Of a stretch of 64,000 nt of DNA, positions 11,886-24,300 are shown in pieces; position 1 is the first letter of the stretch; the number at the start of each line of letters is the position of its first letter. The notes under the pieces are model-generated. The model was not told the DNA's origin and made no database searches. It saw only the letters and a list, made by a program, of their open reading frames with translations. The stretch is taken from assembly GCA_006538405.1 (NCBI GenBank), contig BJKQ01000009.1, positions 310,001 through 374,000 of the forward strand, in the 5' to 3' direction. The stretch is from Hansfordia pulvinata (Eukaryota > Ascomycota > Sordariomycetes > Xylariales). The position numbers and the translations under genes were made by a program.

Positions 11886-14800
11886 ATGGCCACTGGTCGC
11901 GTCGTTCCCGAGTCGGCTCGGGAGCGAGAAACTTACAAGTAGGCATCCCACGCTCTATGATAGCATTTCCCTTGCCTCGGGGCTCGTCGGTGCCCACCCT
12001 TGCCGGTCGCGTCGTGAACTACACATTGTCTCGAGTGAGGCCTCGTCCTGATTATTCTTAGATATGCCGCCTCACTCCTCGTTGGCAGCGCTCGAGATGC
12101 CTACACCGAACACGCCCCTGCTGTGTCGTCGAGCCACACGCCTCTGACTGCGTTCGCCCAGCTACTCGCCTTGCGCTCCTCGGCCACTCGAGCACTCATC
12201 TCTCTGTTCGACATGCACTGCGAGCACGTTGTGGCCGAAGCTACAGCGACTACACCTCTCAAACCCAACATCGCGCACCAAGTGAGCCGGATCGCCACGA
12301 ATCAAGATCCTGGCCAGCATCCAGATCACGGCAACTCGGACCTCATACTGTGCGGCAAGTCCCTGCCTCGCTCCTCCAACATCTGTGAGCGCATGCTGGG
12401 ATCTGAACATCAAAAGGCCGCCTCTTCCCCGCAGCGCGACCCCTCGCATTTGCCAGTCTGCGTCATCCATGATATCGCCGCCCAAGCCCCGGATGCCTGG
12501 GATTGCCTGAAAGACAATAGCATATTCGTCGGTGTTCCTATCCGCAGCCCCCGGGGCATCGATATTGGCGTGCTCAGTATCCTAAGCAAGCACCCGATAC
12601 CCGAGCCCGACGAAAATCTGATATACTTCATGCAAGACCTCTCCGCAACAATCATGTCTTACCTCGAGACCAACGCATCTCAGAACGCCTTCAGAAGAGC
12701 CGACCGCATGGCCAGGGGGATCGGGAGTTTTGTTGAGCAGAAACCCACCCTTTCCGGCTGGCGTCATGGCTCAAACCAAGGATCCTTCCTCGACAATGAC
12801 TCAATGGAGGGTGCACTCAACGCGCAGCAGCAGGACAGCCCGGACAAGGGCGAACCGGAACAGTCTCTGGACAATCCAGGCGAGAAAACACCGTCATTGT
12901 ATGATGTGCAGGCTATCGTCACTCCTTTCTCCGACCCCAGCCAAAATCCACTGTCGCCAGACCCAACTCTGCCCGAACAAGCTCCGCCACTTGAGAAAGC
13001 TGGATCCACGGTCCCTAGGACGCTGTCCACCCTGTTTTCAGAGGCTGCTAACATCATCCGCGAATCTATTGAGGTCGAGGGGGTCCTTTTCGTCGACGGC
13101 GTTACAGACGCACCTGAAAATGACACCAGGCAGATGAAACCTTCAAGCCATGGCGACTTGAGGTCCAGCAGCGAAGATGACTTTGATGCCTCGAAAGAAG
13201 ACAGTCATTGCCGAATCCTGGGCCATTCCGATAGCATCAGCTCGAGCGTAAATGGAGAGCAAGGTTCCGCCTCGTATGCCACGGTACCCGAGGGGTTTTT
13301 CAGCAAGCTGCTCTCGCGGTACAAAAAGGGCAAGATCTACAATCTGAACAGTAACGGCTCGTTGCGAACTAGCGAAGGCTCCAGTGACGATGCGGAGCCG
13401 GATCAGGACAACGCCCAAGAACCCAAGAATCCCCAGGGTGCAGAGGGTGATTCCGACATTCCATCGGCGCAAACCAACAACCAGTCTCGGTCTTCTGAGA
13501 GAGAAGGCGGCGCCAAAAAGCGCCCCTTCTCGCGCGAAACGGAGGCTAAATACATCTCTTTATTGTTTCCAGGTTCTCGGAGTGTCGCGTTTTTCCCCAT
13601 TTGGGATGCCACGAAACGACGCTGGATCGCAGGGGGCTTTGCATACACCAAGAATCCTCTACGTCTCTTGACCATCACAGGAGAGCTCAGCTACCTAAGG
13701 GCGTTTTCTTCCATCGTCATGGCCGAAGTCTACCGTCTTCGAGAAGACCAGGTGACGCAGGTTACGCAGGATCTCCTAGGCTCGCTGTCTCATGAACTAC
13801 GCTCGCCATTGCACGGTGTCATTCTTGGCACAGAGCTGCTTCGGGACTCTCCTCTCAATGTGTCACAGAGCGACATACTGTACTGCATTGAGAACTGCGG
13901 TCGAACCTTGGTTGACACGATTGACCATCTTCTCGACTGGAGCTCCCTGTCTTCCAAAAAGCACCGCTCCAACGCCTCTGTCCGGCCGCCACAAGAGGAC
14001 TCCGAGTCCACTTCTTCATCATCGATCGTTGAAGTGGACGAGCTGGCAGAGCAAGTTGTTGACAGCGTTTATGCGGGCCACAGCTTCCAGCGACAGTCGT
14101 TTACGCGACCCAACCGCACTGCCCGTGCCTCGAGCCACCGCCAATCGGACAAAGACCATCTTCGGACGATGGATGGCCTGCAAGCCAATGAGGAAATGCC
14201 ATTGCGGAAGGCTCAAGACACTCCAAGCGCCGCAAACGGGAATGCGATTATCAGTCTAGAGATCAATCCGTCGAGCGCCGAGTCTTGGACTTTCCACACG
14301 CAAGCCGGTTCTATCCGAAGAATCATTATGAACTTGCTGGGCAACTCCTTGAAGTTCACTAGCAAGGGTTTCGTTCAGGTCAAGCTAGAGCAGCTGCCCC
14401 CTTCAGCCTCAGCCAAGCGACGTGATAAGCGATCGCGCCTTGTGCGGTTGACGGTCACAGATTCCGGGCGCGGCATCAGTGCTGACTACCTGAACTCACA
14501 TCTATTCACTCCATTCTCGCAGGAGAATAGTCTCAGTGCTGGGACCGGCTTGGGCTTGAGTCTGGTCAAGAAGATCGTACAGCAGCTCGGTGGCTCATTG
14601 CAAGTCCGCAGCAAACTTGAAGTTGGAACGACCTTTGTGGCAGAATTTCCCTTGATGCCTACGCCTCCCCGAATGGACACCGATGATGTTGACCACCCAA
14701 ATCCATCGGAAACACTTCTCGCGTTCCGGTCAGAAATGCATCAACTGAAAGGCCTTCGAGTAGCTCTGAAGGCCTTCCCTGCAGAACCTGCCGATCACCA

Positions 14801-15830
14801 TGACGATGTTGTGGCCGGCGAGGTTGATGAGAGGAACATTGTTGAGGGAGTGTGCCGCAAATGGCTCCAGATGGAGATCCTGGAAGACGAAACCGATGGG
14901 CAGGCCGCCGATATCATATTGTATGGGGAAGAGCAATTGAATCGTTTCACGGACTGGGAGCATGATGAGCCGGCTTGCCCCGGAGTAATCATCTGCCGGA
15001 CTGCTTCGGCAGCTCAGATGGCAGCCCAAAGATTCGCAGCCAACGCCCAGAGGGGAAGATCCGTCGTCGAATTCATTTCTCAGCCGTATGCCCCCCCTCC
15101 CCCCAAACAGAAAAGAAAAAGCACCACTCACTAACAATATACTAGACTGGGACCACGGAAGCTCGCAAGAGCTGTCAAATTGGCATATGAGCGCTGGGCC
15201 GATGCACAGGACGTTTCCGATTCGCAGACGCCTGTCACCGAGGATTTGCCAATTCGCGCCCGCTATGAACAAGAAGAGACTCAGCAAAGACAGCCAGATC
15301 CGAGTATAGAAGCTGAACAACAGCCAAACAAAGAACTTAAAAGTGAAACACGAGACAAGTCTGCATCCTCCAGACCCCCGCCAGCTTTGACCTCAAGCTC
15401 ATCCAAGTCTTTGGTCTCGTCGGCGAGTGATGGTGGAACCGAGACAGGGCTGATTCTTGTCGACGACAACCCCATTAACCTCAAAATACTGGAGACCTAC
15501 ATGAAGAAGTTGAAGAGGTCATATGCGGTCGCAACCAATGGCCAAGAAGCGGTGGATGCGTTCAAAGCCAGCAAGGACTCCTGCCAGGTCATTTTCATGG
15601 ACATTTCGATGCCTGTGATGGACGGTTTAGAGGCGACCAGGATTGTGCGTTCAATCGAGCGCCAAGCCAAGCTGTCTCCGTGCCAGGTGATTGCCCTCAC
15701 CGGGCTAACGTCAGACGACTCACGGCAAGAGGCTTTCGACAGCGGAATCGATCTGTTTCTTACCAAGCCGATCAAGCTGAAGCAGCTTTCAGATATTTTG
15801 AAACAGGCAGAGACACGACGGGATGCCTGA
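11886..15830 (+). CDS. hybrid histidine kinase (GAF-like, HisKA, HATPase, REC)
   Basis: Exons 11886-11938, 12062-15085 and 15146-15830 give 1253 residues with no frame problem. Exon 1 supplies the usual start of this fungal kinase family (...SARERETYK), and exon 2 continues YAASLLVGSARDAYTEH. Residues about 40-230 resemble a GAF sensor (TAFAQLLALRSSATRALISLFD). HisKA holds the phospho-acceptor His595 in SHELRSPLHG. The ATPase domain has the N box at Asn775, the G1 box at Asp818 (DSGRGIS) and the G2 box near 845 (GTGLGLS). The receiver domain has Asp1132/Asp1133, phospho-acceptor Asp1178 (FMDISMP) and Lys1233. No membrane segment or HPt domain is visible, so it is likely soluble and signals through a separate Ypd1-type phosphotransfer protein. 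Residues about 240-440 are a poorly conserved Ser/Glu-rich linker. All catalytic residues are present. The fungal HK group was not assigned. Confidence 0.92.
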
Positions 15831-16765
15831 AAGAACATGATATACGAGATACCCAACAGTTAGACAAGACAGAACAAGCAATGATATACGAATTATGCAT
15901 GACGCGTCTGCGGAATCACGTTGCTTATGCCTCAATTCGACTCGGATTGAATTTCCGTCATATTGGTGGTGGGACCCGTTCGTGCCGCTCGCTCGCTGTA
16001 ACACGGCGAGGATACCTTTTCGAAATGTGCGCGTTCCGCATCGTATCGTTTACCTTACTTGTGACTGAGTCTTCACGAGGGCTGCGGGAGGAGAGTCGAT
16101 GGACATTGAAGCGAAGACTTCGCCGACGAGTCTGGAAGCCCTCGAGAAACTACTCGAACGTGATCTATCCATCTTCAATTGACGAAGCAGAAGGGGGATG
16201 GGGCGCGAGTCCTTTTTCGAGCCCCTATAGGAGGCTCTCTATGCTGCCTTCGGCTGCATGTAGGCCCACAACGAAATATCGACGAACGACCGGCAATAGT
16301 CCTCCATGACTATTGAGGGCGACGATCCAGCCGAGGCCAGGCTTTTTATGAAGTACCTAGCCGTGGTTTTCGTTTGAGGCTGCTGTTGCCAATGCTTCGT
16401 CGAAAACGTTTTTGGACGCTCGACACTGTTTACAAGAAGAGCCTCAGCACATCCCGTCGTGAAAATCGATTAGTGACTACTGGAGTCATTGCAAAATCTA
16501 CTTTTCTGGCATGATCCTCCATTTTGCGGGTCACCAACAAGCCTCGCGAACATGGTCGAACGCGCCCAGGATGTCAGACTATCGAGCGGCAAAACCGGTA
16601 TTGAGATATTGATGAGATAGGTTTCCAATTTGCACCATGGAGCCCTCCGAGTCAGCGTCTCCCTGCAAACAGCTACGCGATTGCTTTTCCTCCCCCTTCT
16701 CCTCCTCCTCTTCGCCGACTGGCCGACGAGCCCAAAAGAGAACCGTGCCGCCACACCCAGCCCGC
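15831..16765. other. intergenic between convergent genes
   Basis: Lies between the 3' ends of the histidine kinase (+) and the small LEA-like gene (-). No gene, strong repeat or RNA is seen. Confidence 0.6.
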
Positions 16766-17224
16766 CTACACCCGCCTGCCCTCGGGCTGCTGCTGGTGCT
16801 GGGCCCCGGCCCCGGAGACGCCCTTGACGGTATTGTCGGCGGCGCCGGTGACGCCCTTGGCGGTGTTCCCGACGCCCTCGGTGGCGGACCCGGCGACGTC
16901 AGCGACGCCCTGGGTGGTCTGGCCGACGGTGCTGCCGAGCCCCTCGGTGGCGGAGCCCGCGATGTTGCCGACGCCTTTCGTCGTCTCGCCGACGGTGCTG
17001 CCCAGCCCTTCGGTCGTCTGGTTCAGCGTGCTGCCGGCCGCGTCCGTCGTCTTGCCCACCATGCCGCTGAGCCCGCCCATCAGCCCGCCCTGGCCCCCGG
17101 CCTTGTCGCCGCCCGTCAGCACGCTGTCGACCCCGCCCACGATGCTGCCTAGGAGCCCGCTCTGGCTGCCCGCCTCGCCCTGCTGCGGCGCCTGTTTGCT
17201 CTCGCGCTCTTGGGTGCCGGACAT
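16766..17224 (-). CDS. small LEA-like Gly/Thr/Ala-rich repeat protein
   Basis: Single exon, 152 residues, starting at 17224 (MSGTQERESKQAPQQ). From about residue 60 to 140 it is built of degenerate 10-12-residue repeats (GLGSTVGETTKGVGN, GLGSTVGQTTQGVAD, and so on), the pattern of hydrophilic LEA-like proteins. The start MSG and these repeats resemble the first 40 residues of the large DUF3659/LEA protein on the same strand 8.6 kb away, which suggests shared origin or partnership. There is no signal peptide, membrane segment or catalytic motif. LEA-like proteins are usually linked to desiccation or stress protection; for this gene that is inference from composition only. The frame is intact, and the next start codon in frame would lose the unique head. 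Confidence 0.7.
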   Translation of the reverse strand: MSGTQERESKQAPQQGEAGSQSGLLGSIVGGVDSVLTGGDKAGGQGGLMGGLSGMVGKTTDAAGSTLNQTTEGLGSTVGETTKGVGNIAGSATEGLGSTVGQTTQGVADVAGSATEGVGNTAKGVTGAADNTVKGVSGAGAQHQQQPEGRRV

Positions 17225-18060
17225 TGCTCGGTGCGGTGTGGTCGTAGGTTCGTGTGGGTGTGTGTTTGTGTGTGTGTGTGCCGGTGAATTCGCAATGGGG
17301 GCGCTTGCCGGTTTGTATGTTTGTGCTTCGAACCTAGCAAAGTTGTGCTGCTTGGAAGGTAGACTTACCTGTCACCATGAAGGGCTCTGACCGGGTATAA
17401 ATGCCACCCGGCTCTCCTACGTTCCGCCCTCAGCGTAAACCTCACGCGAAGGAGAGGCCCGCCGATGAAAGAAACTCTACCCGCTCATGGTGATGTAATG
17501 GGTTCTCTGGATGAAGTCACCCGCCAGCCTCTGCCACGTAGATGGTGCCCTGCTCCACGAGATCCCACATCCCAGCGATCTCGTGCCGAGGCGGCTTGTG
17601 ACTGGATGCCGGATCAGAAAGGCCAGAAAGGCAAAACTCTCCCTTGTCCTCCGAGCACAATGAGGACAATCAGGCATTGTGGCCGCAAGTCACGCGGCTG
17701 AAAGCGGCGGCCCGTCTCCGCCTAAGGAATTGTCTTGTAGGTCAGCGGGTGGTCATGCGCGCGCGCGCGCGAGGATGATGGTTTTGCTTGGTTGAAGCTT
17801 ATATGGCTTGCTACCTAGTCTACCTACCCAGGCAAACACCCTCTCCTCCCCTTCTAGACCTCCCGGGCCGTTGGTGACACCCCAGTCTGACCGGCCATCC
17901 TGGTCGAACCCAAACCAAACACCGAGGCTACGACCCCCGGCAGCACAGAAACGTGAACTCGTGAAATCAAACGGTCGCCTGATATGCCGGTCATACTGTG
18001 ATCCTCTGATGCCCATAACCAAGCGTGTGAAATAACACAGCCCCTACTCTGGGCAGGACC
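17225..18060. other. intergenic, with simple repeats
   Basis: Upstream side of the small LEA-like gene. Contains a (GT)n stretch at about 17258-17281 and a (GC)n run at 17757-17771. A CTACC-like motif occurs near 17812. No gene is seen. Confidence 0.6.
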
Positions 18061-20239
18061 TCAGGAAGAGCCGGCTGTCTGCGCCACAGTGGCGTCGGGT
18101 TTTTCTTGCTGCGTCTTGACCCCTCCTGCCTCCTCCTCCGTCTGTCCGGCATCGGCGCTCACGCCGCCGTCGTCTCCACTCTCCTCGGCAGGCTTGCTCT
18201 TGGCGCTGCTGCCGCCGCTGCCAAACAGGTTGACGGACGGCCGCGGGATGCTGGGCATCTGGCTGGGCATGAAGGAGCGGAAGCTAGGGCCGGACGGGAT
18301 GGAGGGCATCTCGGGCATGCTGCGGGGCACGTAAGCCGAGACGCCCGTGCCGGCCTGCGAGGCGACGCCCATCAGGTAGCGCAGGTACGTCTCCCGCTGC
18401 TGTTGCTGTTGCTGGGGCGGGATCGTCGTCGAGCCGTCGCCGGTTGCCTCGTCGTCGGGCAGGGGAACCAGCGAGGCGGCGGCGGCAATGTCCATCGGTG
18501 ACTCGTCGGGCAGCTGGCCGTTGTACTCGTTGGCGCTGTTGTCGACGTCGCCGCCCCGCTCGCCGGTGTCAGCGGGCGCGGCAGCGCCAGCGGCAGCGGT
18601 ATCTTTCGGCGCGGCTCCCTCCTCCCGAGAAGCTGCGGCGGCAGCGGCAGCGGCGTCCTCCACGCTCGCGGTCTTGGGCACCTCGTCGCCGCCGGGCGTG
18701 GTCTCGACGGGCTCGGGGACGGGCTCGGCGGGCACAGGCGCCGCGAACTTGGGGTCGTCGAAGAGCGGGGTGTCGTCGGCGAACCAACGGACGACGAGGT
18801 CGCTCGCGTCGTCGGCCATGCGCTCGTAGCCCTTGTTCTTCTCGGGCGCGAACATGCTGACGTGGGCCTGGATCTCGTCGTCGACGTCGCGGATGACCTG
18901 CCTCGAGAAGAGGGCGCCGGTATCGACGGGGTCCGCGGCGGCGGTGCCCTCCTCCTGCTCCTCCTCCCCCTTTCCCCCCTTGGCGGCGGAGGCGGAGGCG
19001 GCGGGGATGGCGCAGAAGGTCCTCTCGGGGACGAAGTAGCCGCCCGACCACACACCGTTCTCGCCGAGGGACGTGTAGAAGTCGTGCACGCCGACGCCGC
19101 GCAGGCCGGCCAGGCGCTCGAGCCGGCGGCCCAGCTCCTGCTGCTTCATCAGCGAGCCGACGAAGGTGAAGTGGTCCGACAGGTACTCGAAGGACCGGCC
19201 CACGCTGCCGCGGTTGACGTACGCCAGGCCCTGGCTCAGCGTGTCCACCCCTTGCTGGTACCCCTCGCGCATCGACTCGCGGCTGCTCAGGCTGTCGCGC
19301 AGGCCCCGCGCCGCCTCCGCGATCCGCCGCCGGTGCATGTACGCCGTCACCCCGCCCGCCGCGATCGCGCCCACCGTCCCCGTCCGCACCGCGATCAGCT
19401 GCCAGCCCTTCCACGCGCTGCCGCCTCCGCCTCCCCTCCTGACTGATGATGCTGCTGCCATGGGGGAAGAAGAAGAAGTAGCGGAGACGGCGGACCGACT
19501 GAGCGCCGAGGGCGCGGCGGCCGACAGCGCCGTCATGACGTTGAAGACGCTGCTGACCTTCTGGTAGTTGGAGAAGGCGCCGTAGACGAACATGGACCGC
19601 GCGAGCCCGTTGAAGGGCGTGTCGAAGGTCAGGACGCCCTGGATCAGGGGGAACATGGGGTTGTCGTCCGGGGTGCCCGAGGCCAGGCGCTCGTTGAGGA
19701 CGAGGCACAGCGTGTCGGACGCCACGAAGCCCCTTGTTTTCCATGTCAGCTTGCGCCGGTTGGCGAACTGGGGGTCCGGCAGTAAGGCAGAGGGCAAACT
19801 CACCCCATCGAGTGCGCCACCAGGACGACGCCGACGTCCCTGTCGTGGGGCGGCCAGGGGTTCTCGGATTTCGTCTTGCGGACGCGTATCACCTGTTCCT
19901 TAAGCCTGGCCGTGTCAATTACACAAACACAGAGTGAAAGTGAGAGAGGGTTGAACATGTGTCCCGGGAGGACAACCTACCACGCGAGAAAAGCCTCCGA
20001 GCACTGCGCGAGCTCGCCCTTGGTCTCGTACTTGGGATACACGATGGACTCGACATTGTTGTCGGGCAGCTTGCTCGACACGAGCCTCTTGAGGTCCGCG
20101 GGGAAGTTGCGGAAGGTGTCATCGTCGCCCTTGACACAGATTAGCATCTCCCGACCCAGGCAGCCAGTCCGAGTTGCTCTCCCCCTCTCACTCTCACCTT
20201 GAAGCCGTGGATGAAGCACAGCAGAAGTGTTCGTGTCAT
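18061..20239 (-). CDS. DUF676-type alpha/beta serine hydrolase (putative lipase)
   Basis: Exons on the - strand are 20198-20239, 19981-20129, 19804-19905 and 18061-19732, giving 654 residues in frame. The start MTRTLLLCFIHGFK contains the HGF oxyanion turn (His11-Phe13). The third and fourth exons join to give LVAHSMGGFVASD, with nucleophile Ser96 in the GxSxGG-like elbow. LTFDTPFNG (Asp135) and VHDFYTSL (His314) are plausible remaining triad residues. Residues about 209-229 (LIAVRTGTVGAIAAGGVTAYM) could be a membrane segment, preceded by a Ser-rich loop. The C-terminal 280 residues are disordered, Ala/Pro/Glu/Gln-rich. The catalytic half resembles the lipase-like DUF676 family of fungal proteins; the substrate is unknown. 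A head this short before HGF is normal for the family. A small in-frame intron in the Ser-rich loop near residue 185 cannot be ruled out. Confidence 0.83.
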
Positions 20240-21340
20240 GATGTCGCCTCGTCAACGGTCTGGGAGTCCTCTACCAGCCTGCGAGTCTCCTCTTCGTTTG
20301 CGGGGGGCGGGCCTGGTTGATGATGGGGCTGGGCGCGCCTGTTCTAAATAGGGGGCTAACCCGGCGAGCGAGTGACTCCTGGTCACAGTCCAAAGCCGCC
20401 ACCAGCCACAGACAGCCCGGTCTCCTCAGAATCAAGAAAGATGGAGGGGCCGGCCGCCTGGGCGTGGTGTGGTGGGGACGCAAGCCCTAACTGCCAACAT
20501 TTCCCGGGCAACCTAGCGGCCAGGCCTCCCACCCACCCTCCCGCCTCTACGTCATGAATGACGTTTGCAGGGCGAGGAGTCGTGTCGACACGCCCAGCGA
20601 GCGAGGTCGCCCCCTATTGGCTGTCTCTGGGGGGGGCGTGCGTGTGCCTCAGGAGGGAGACGTGTGGTCTTGGTGGTGGCGCGAATCTGCATATGCAGAC
20701 GGGAGGCCACCCACAGACTCCAGACACGCAGAGAGGGCACACGGGTTCGTCTCGTACGCTGGCAGCATCGGTGTGTCTCACAGGAGAGTGGCAGACACAC
20801 AGGAGAGTGGCGTGTGAGGGGTTTGTGTTTTGTGGTCTTCTTGTCATTCACACAAGTCTCGAGATCGCAGCGGCGAATGCGGTGGTTACAACGGTCACAA
20901 TGGTCACAATCATTCCTTATCTCGTAGACACACCGGGAAACAAGTCACAGCCAGCAGCGAGGCCAGGATTCAGAACAGGAGATTTCCGTTAACTACACTG
21001 CCAACTCGCAATTAAGTGGATTAGGAAAGAAAAGAAAAGAAGAGAAGAAGAAAACAAAACCTCGTGACGATAGGCCGTGAAACCATACAACAAATAGTAC
21101 ATAATTCTCCCAAGTCGCCCAGTACATGAAACCCCTGAACCGTGCAAGATATCAATCCTTCATGACCAATGATTTACCCGTAGCCTTTTGCTTTTCAGGG
21201 GGTGGAAACAGATACAAGACGGAATCGTAGACATGAGTAGAAGGCAGGAATTGCGAGAAGAGCTGGGAAGAGCGGGACGAGTCAGGAGAAACAACAGGGG
21301 GGAGTGAAGAAGGGGTGAGCGAAGAAGAGAGGAGACTCCT
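20240..21340. other. intergenic
   Basis: Lies between the hydrolase start and the 3' end of the large LEA/DUF3659 gene, both on the - strand. Contains purine-rich and CA-rich patches (about 21021-21060 and 20640-20815) but no gene. It should hold the hydrolase promoter and the LEA gene terminator. Confidence 0.55.
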
Positions 21341-24300
21341 CTAGAAGATGCCGAGGAAGCCGCCGCCACCCGACTTCTTCTTCTTTTTGTCGTCGCCGCC
21401 AAAGATGCCGCCGAGGCCGAGATTGCCGAGGACCTTGTTAAGCCCGAGGCCGCCGAGCAGGTTGTTGACGAGGCCGCCGAGGCCGAGGCCGTTGAGCAGC
21501 TTGCCGACGAGGCCGAGGACGCCGCTGAGCAGCAGGCCGACGGCGGCGATGATCTGGAAGAGGGGCTCGGCGAGCAGGCCCCAGAGGGGGTTGATCTTGT
21601 CCTTGGCGTTGGGGAGGTTCTCGAGGGCGCGCTTGGCGTTCTCGATGGTCTCGGTGACCTCGCCCGTCAGCTCCTTGAGCAGCTCGGCCAGGCGGTACTC
21701 CTCGGGCGTGGCCTCGCGGGCGGCCGTCTTCTGCTTGGCCTGCATGGCGATGCGGCCGTCCGGGTCGAGCCCGCGGATGACGCCGTTGGCCTCGGTCAGG
21801 ATCTTGCCGCCCTCCTCGATCAGCGGGCGCACCTCCTTGACCAGCTGCTCCTCGTCGCGCTCCTCTTCGGGCTTGCGCTCTTCGGCTTCGATTTTCTGTA
21901 TCGACAGTCAGCGTTGTTACAGGTGGGCTGAGTTGGTGTGTTGAGGGGGGCGGTGTGATGACGAAAAAGGGGGAAAGGGGGGAAATAGGGGAGAAATAGG
22001 GGGGAACTAGGGTAGATATAGGGGAAAGAAATAATAAAGAGATAGGAGTTTACTCACCCCCACAATCATCCTGAGCATGGGCTTGATCTTGTCGAGCGAC
22101 TGCTCAATGGCGTAGGAGATCTGGTTGGCAATCTTCTTGTCCTGCTCGAGCTGGAGGCGGGCCTGCTTCTCCTCCTCGGTCTCCTCGGGCTCGGGGGTCG
22201 GGGGGATCTCCTCGAGCAGGGAGCAGTGGCCGAGGCGGTTGCCCTTCTGGTCGACGACGTCGCCGTCGTCGTCGATCTTCTTGCCGGCGCAGACGCTGAG
22301 CTCGCCGGTGGTCAGGCGGCCCATGAGGTCGCCGTTCTCGTCGACGACGTTGCCCTCGCGGTTGACCTTGCGGCCGGCCATGGGGCTGACGTCCTTGGGC
22401 TCCTCGGGCTCCTCCCAGCGCTCGGCGGTGCCGAGGACGTTGCCGTTCTTGTCGAGGATGTCGCCGTCGTCGTCGACGACGCGGCCGAACAGCACGTGCG
22501 GGTCGCCCGAGGTCAGGCGGCCCACGACGTCGCCGCCCGGGGTGACGACCTTGCCCTCCTTGTTGACGGTGCAGCCGGGCAGCTCGGTGAAGGGCCCCTC
22601 CTTCATGCCCTCGCGCTCGGCCTCGGGGATCAGCTCGGCGCGGCCGATGATGTCGCCGCCCTCGTTGCGGATGCAGCCGTTCTTGTCGCACATCTTGCCG
22701 ACCAGGCGCAGCACGTCGCCCTCGACGACGCGCCCGTAGATGTCGCCGTGCTTGTCGACCGCGTTGCCCGCCTTGTTGATGCGCTTGCCCGCGAGCGCCG
22801 ACATGTCCACCTCCGGCTCCGGCTCCGGCTCCGGCGCCTCCCACCGCTCCGCCCGGCCCAGCTGGTTGCCCGCCCGGTCCAGGATGTCGCCGTCCGCGTC
22901 CACAGTCTTGCCCTTGAGCTTCTTGGCGTCGCCCTCGACCACGATGCCCACCTGCTCGCCGTTGAACAGCACCCGGCCCTCGTCCGCCACCACCGCCCCC
23001 GGGTAGTCCTCGAACGGCGCCGGCTCCCGCACCTCCTCGCGCTCGCTGTCCGGGATCGGCTCCGCCTTGCCAATCACCTGCCCGGCGTCGTTGAAGATCT
23101 CGCCGTTGTCCCCGACCTTCTTGCCCACCAGGTGCTTGAGGATGCCCTGCACGACGTGGCCCCAGACCTGGCCCTTGTCGTCGACCACGTTGCCCGCCTT
23201 GTTGACCTTCTTGTCGCGCAGCATCGAGTAGTCGACGGCCTCCTCCTCGGGCTCCTCGGGCTCCTCCTCCTCCTTGCGCTCCGCGTGCCCGATCACGTTG
23301 CCGTTCTTGTCGAGGATGTCGCCGTCCGCGTCGACCTCCTTGCCGATCAGCTTGGCAAAGTCGTCGCCCTCGACGACGCCGACCTGCCGCCCGTCGTAGA
23401 TGACGCGCCCGAACTTGTCCACGACGGCGCCCGGGAAGTCCTCAAACGGCGAAGACTCGTTCTGCACCGCCTCGGGCAGCACTTCGACCTCGCCGATCAC
23501 GTTGCCCTTGTCGTCCCACACCTTGCCCGCCTTGTCGGGGCTCTTGCCCACCAGCTTCTTCAGCTCGCCGCTGACCACGCGGCCCAGCGGGTTGCCGTTC
23601 TCGTCGACCACGTTGCCCTGCTTGTTGATCTTGAGGCCCTCGAGGATCGAGATGTCGGGCAGCTGCGGGCCACCGTCGGCCTCCTCCGCGGCCTGCTGTT
23701 GCTGCTGCTTGGCCGCCTCGAGCGCCTCGAGCCGCTCCCCGGCCCCGGGCACCTGCTCCTTGATGCGCTCGACGATGGAGCCCTCGGGCACGAGCTCGAT
23801 CTTGCCGAGCACCGTGTCGTTGTCGCCCAGCAGGTTGCCCTTGGCGTCGACGGCCTTGATGTCCTTGCCGGCGAGGCTGCCGGCCTCCTGGCCCTCGGGC
23901 AGTCGGCCTAGCACGCGCCCGTCGGCGTCGGCGACCTGCCCGTCCTCGGCGACGCGGAACGGGCCCTTGAACATGCCGATGACCTGGTCAGCCACCGACG
24001 TCGGGAACGAGGGGATCTTGACGCCGCCGGCGGCGCCCTCCTCCTGGAGCTCCTTGGCCTGGTCCAGCGCGTCCAGGCGCTCGCCGGCCTCGGGCACCTC
24101 GTCGCGGATCCGGCCCACCACGGTGCCCTCGGGCACGAGGTCGACCTTGCCGAGCACCGTCTCGTTGTCGCCCAGCAGGTTGCCCTGCCCGTCGATGCCC
24201 TTAATGTCCTTCCCGACCAGGCCCTCGAGCTCCTGGCCCTCCGCCAGCCGCCCGAGCACCCGGCCGTTCTTGTCCGTCACCTGCCCGTCCTCGGCGATGT

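Noticed and set aside
21001..21060. Possible transposon remnant (A/G-rich patch)
   Set aside because: Simple purine-rich sequence without terminal repeats or coding remnants.
22226..23911. 561-codon open frame on the + strand
   Set aside because: Antisense shadow of the GC-rich DUF3659 repeats; composition (Val/Ala/Asp/Leu) follows the repeat on the other strand, with no independent motif.
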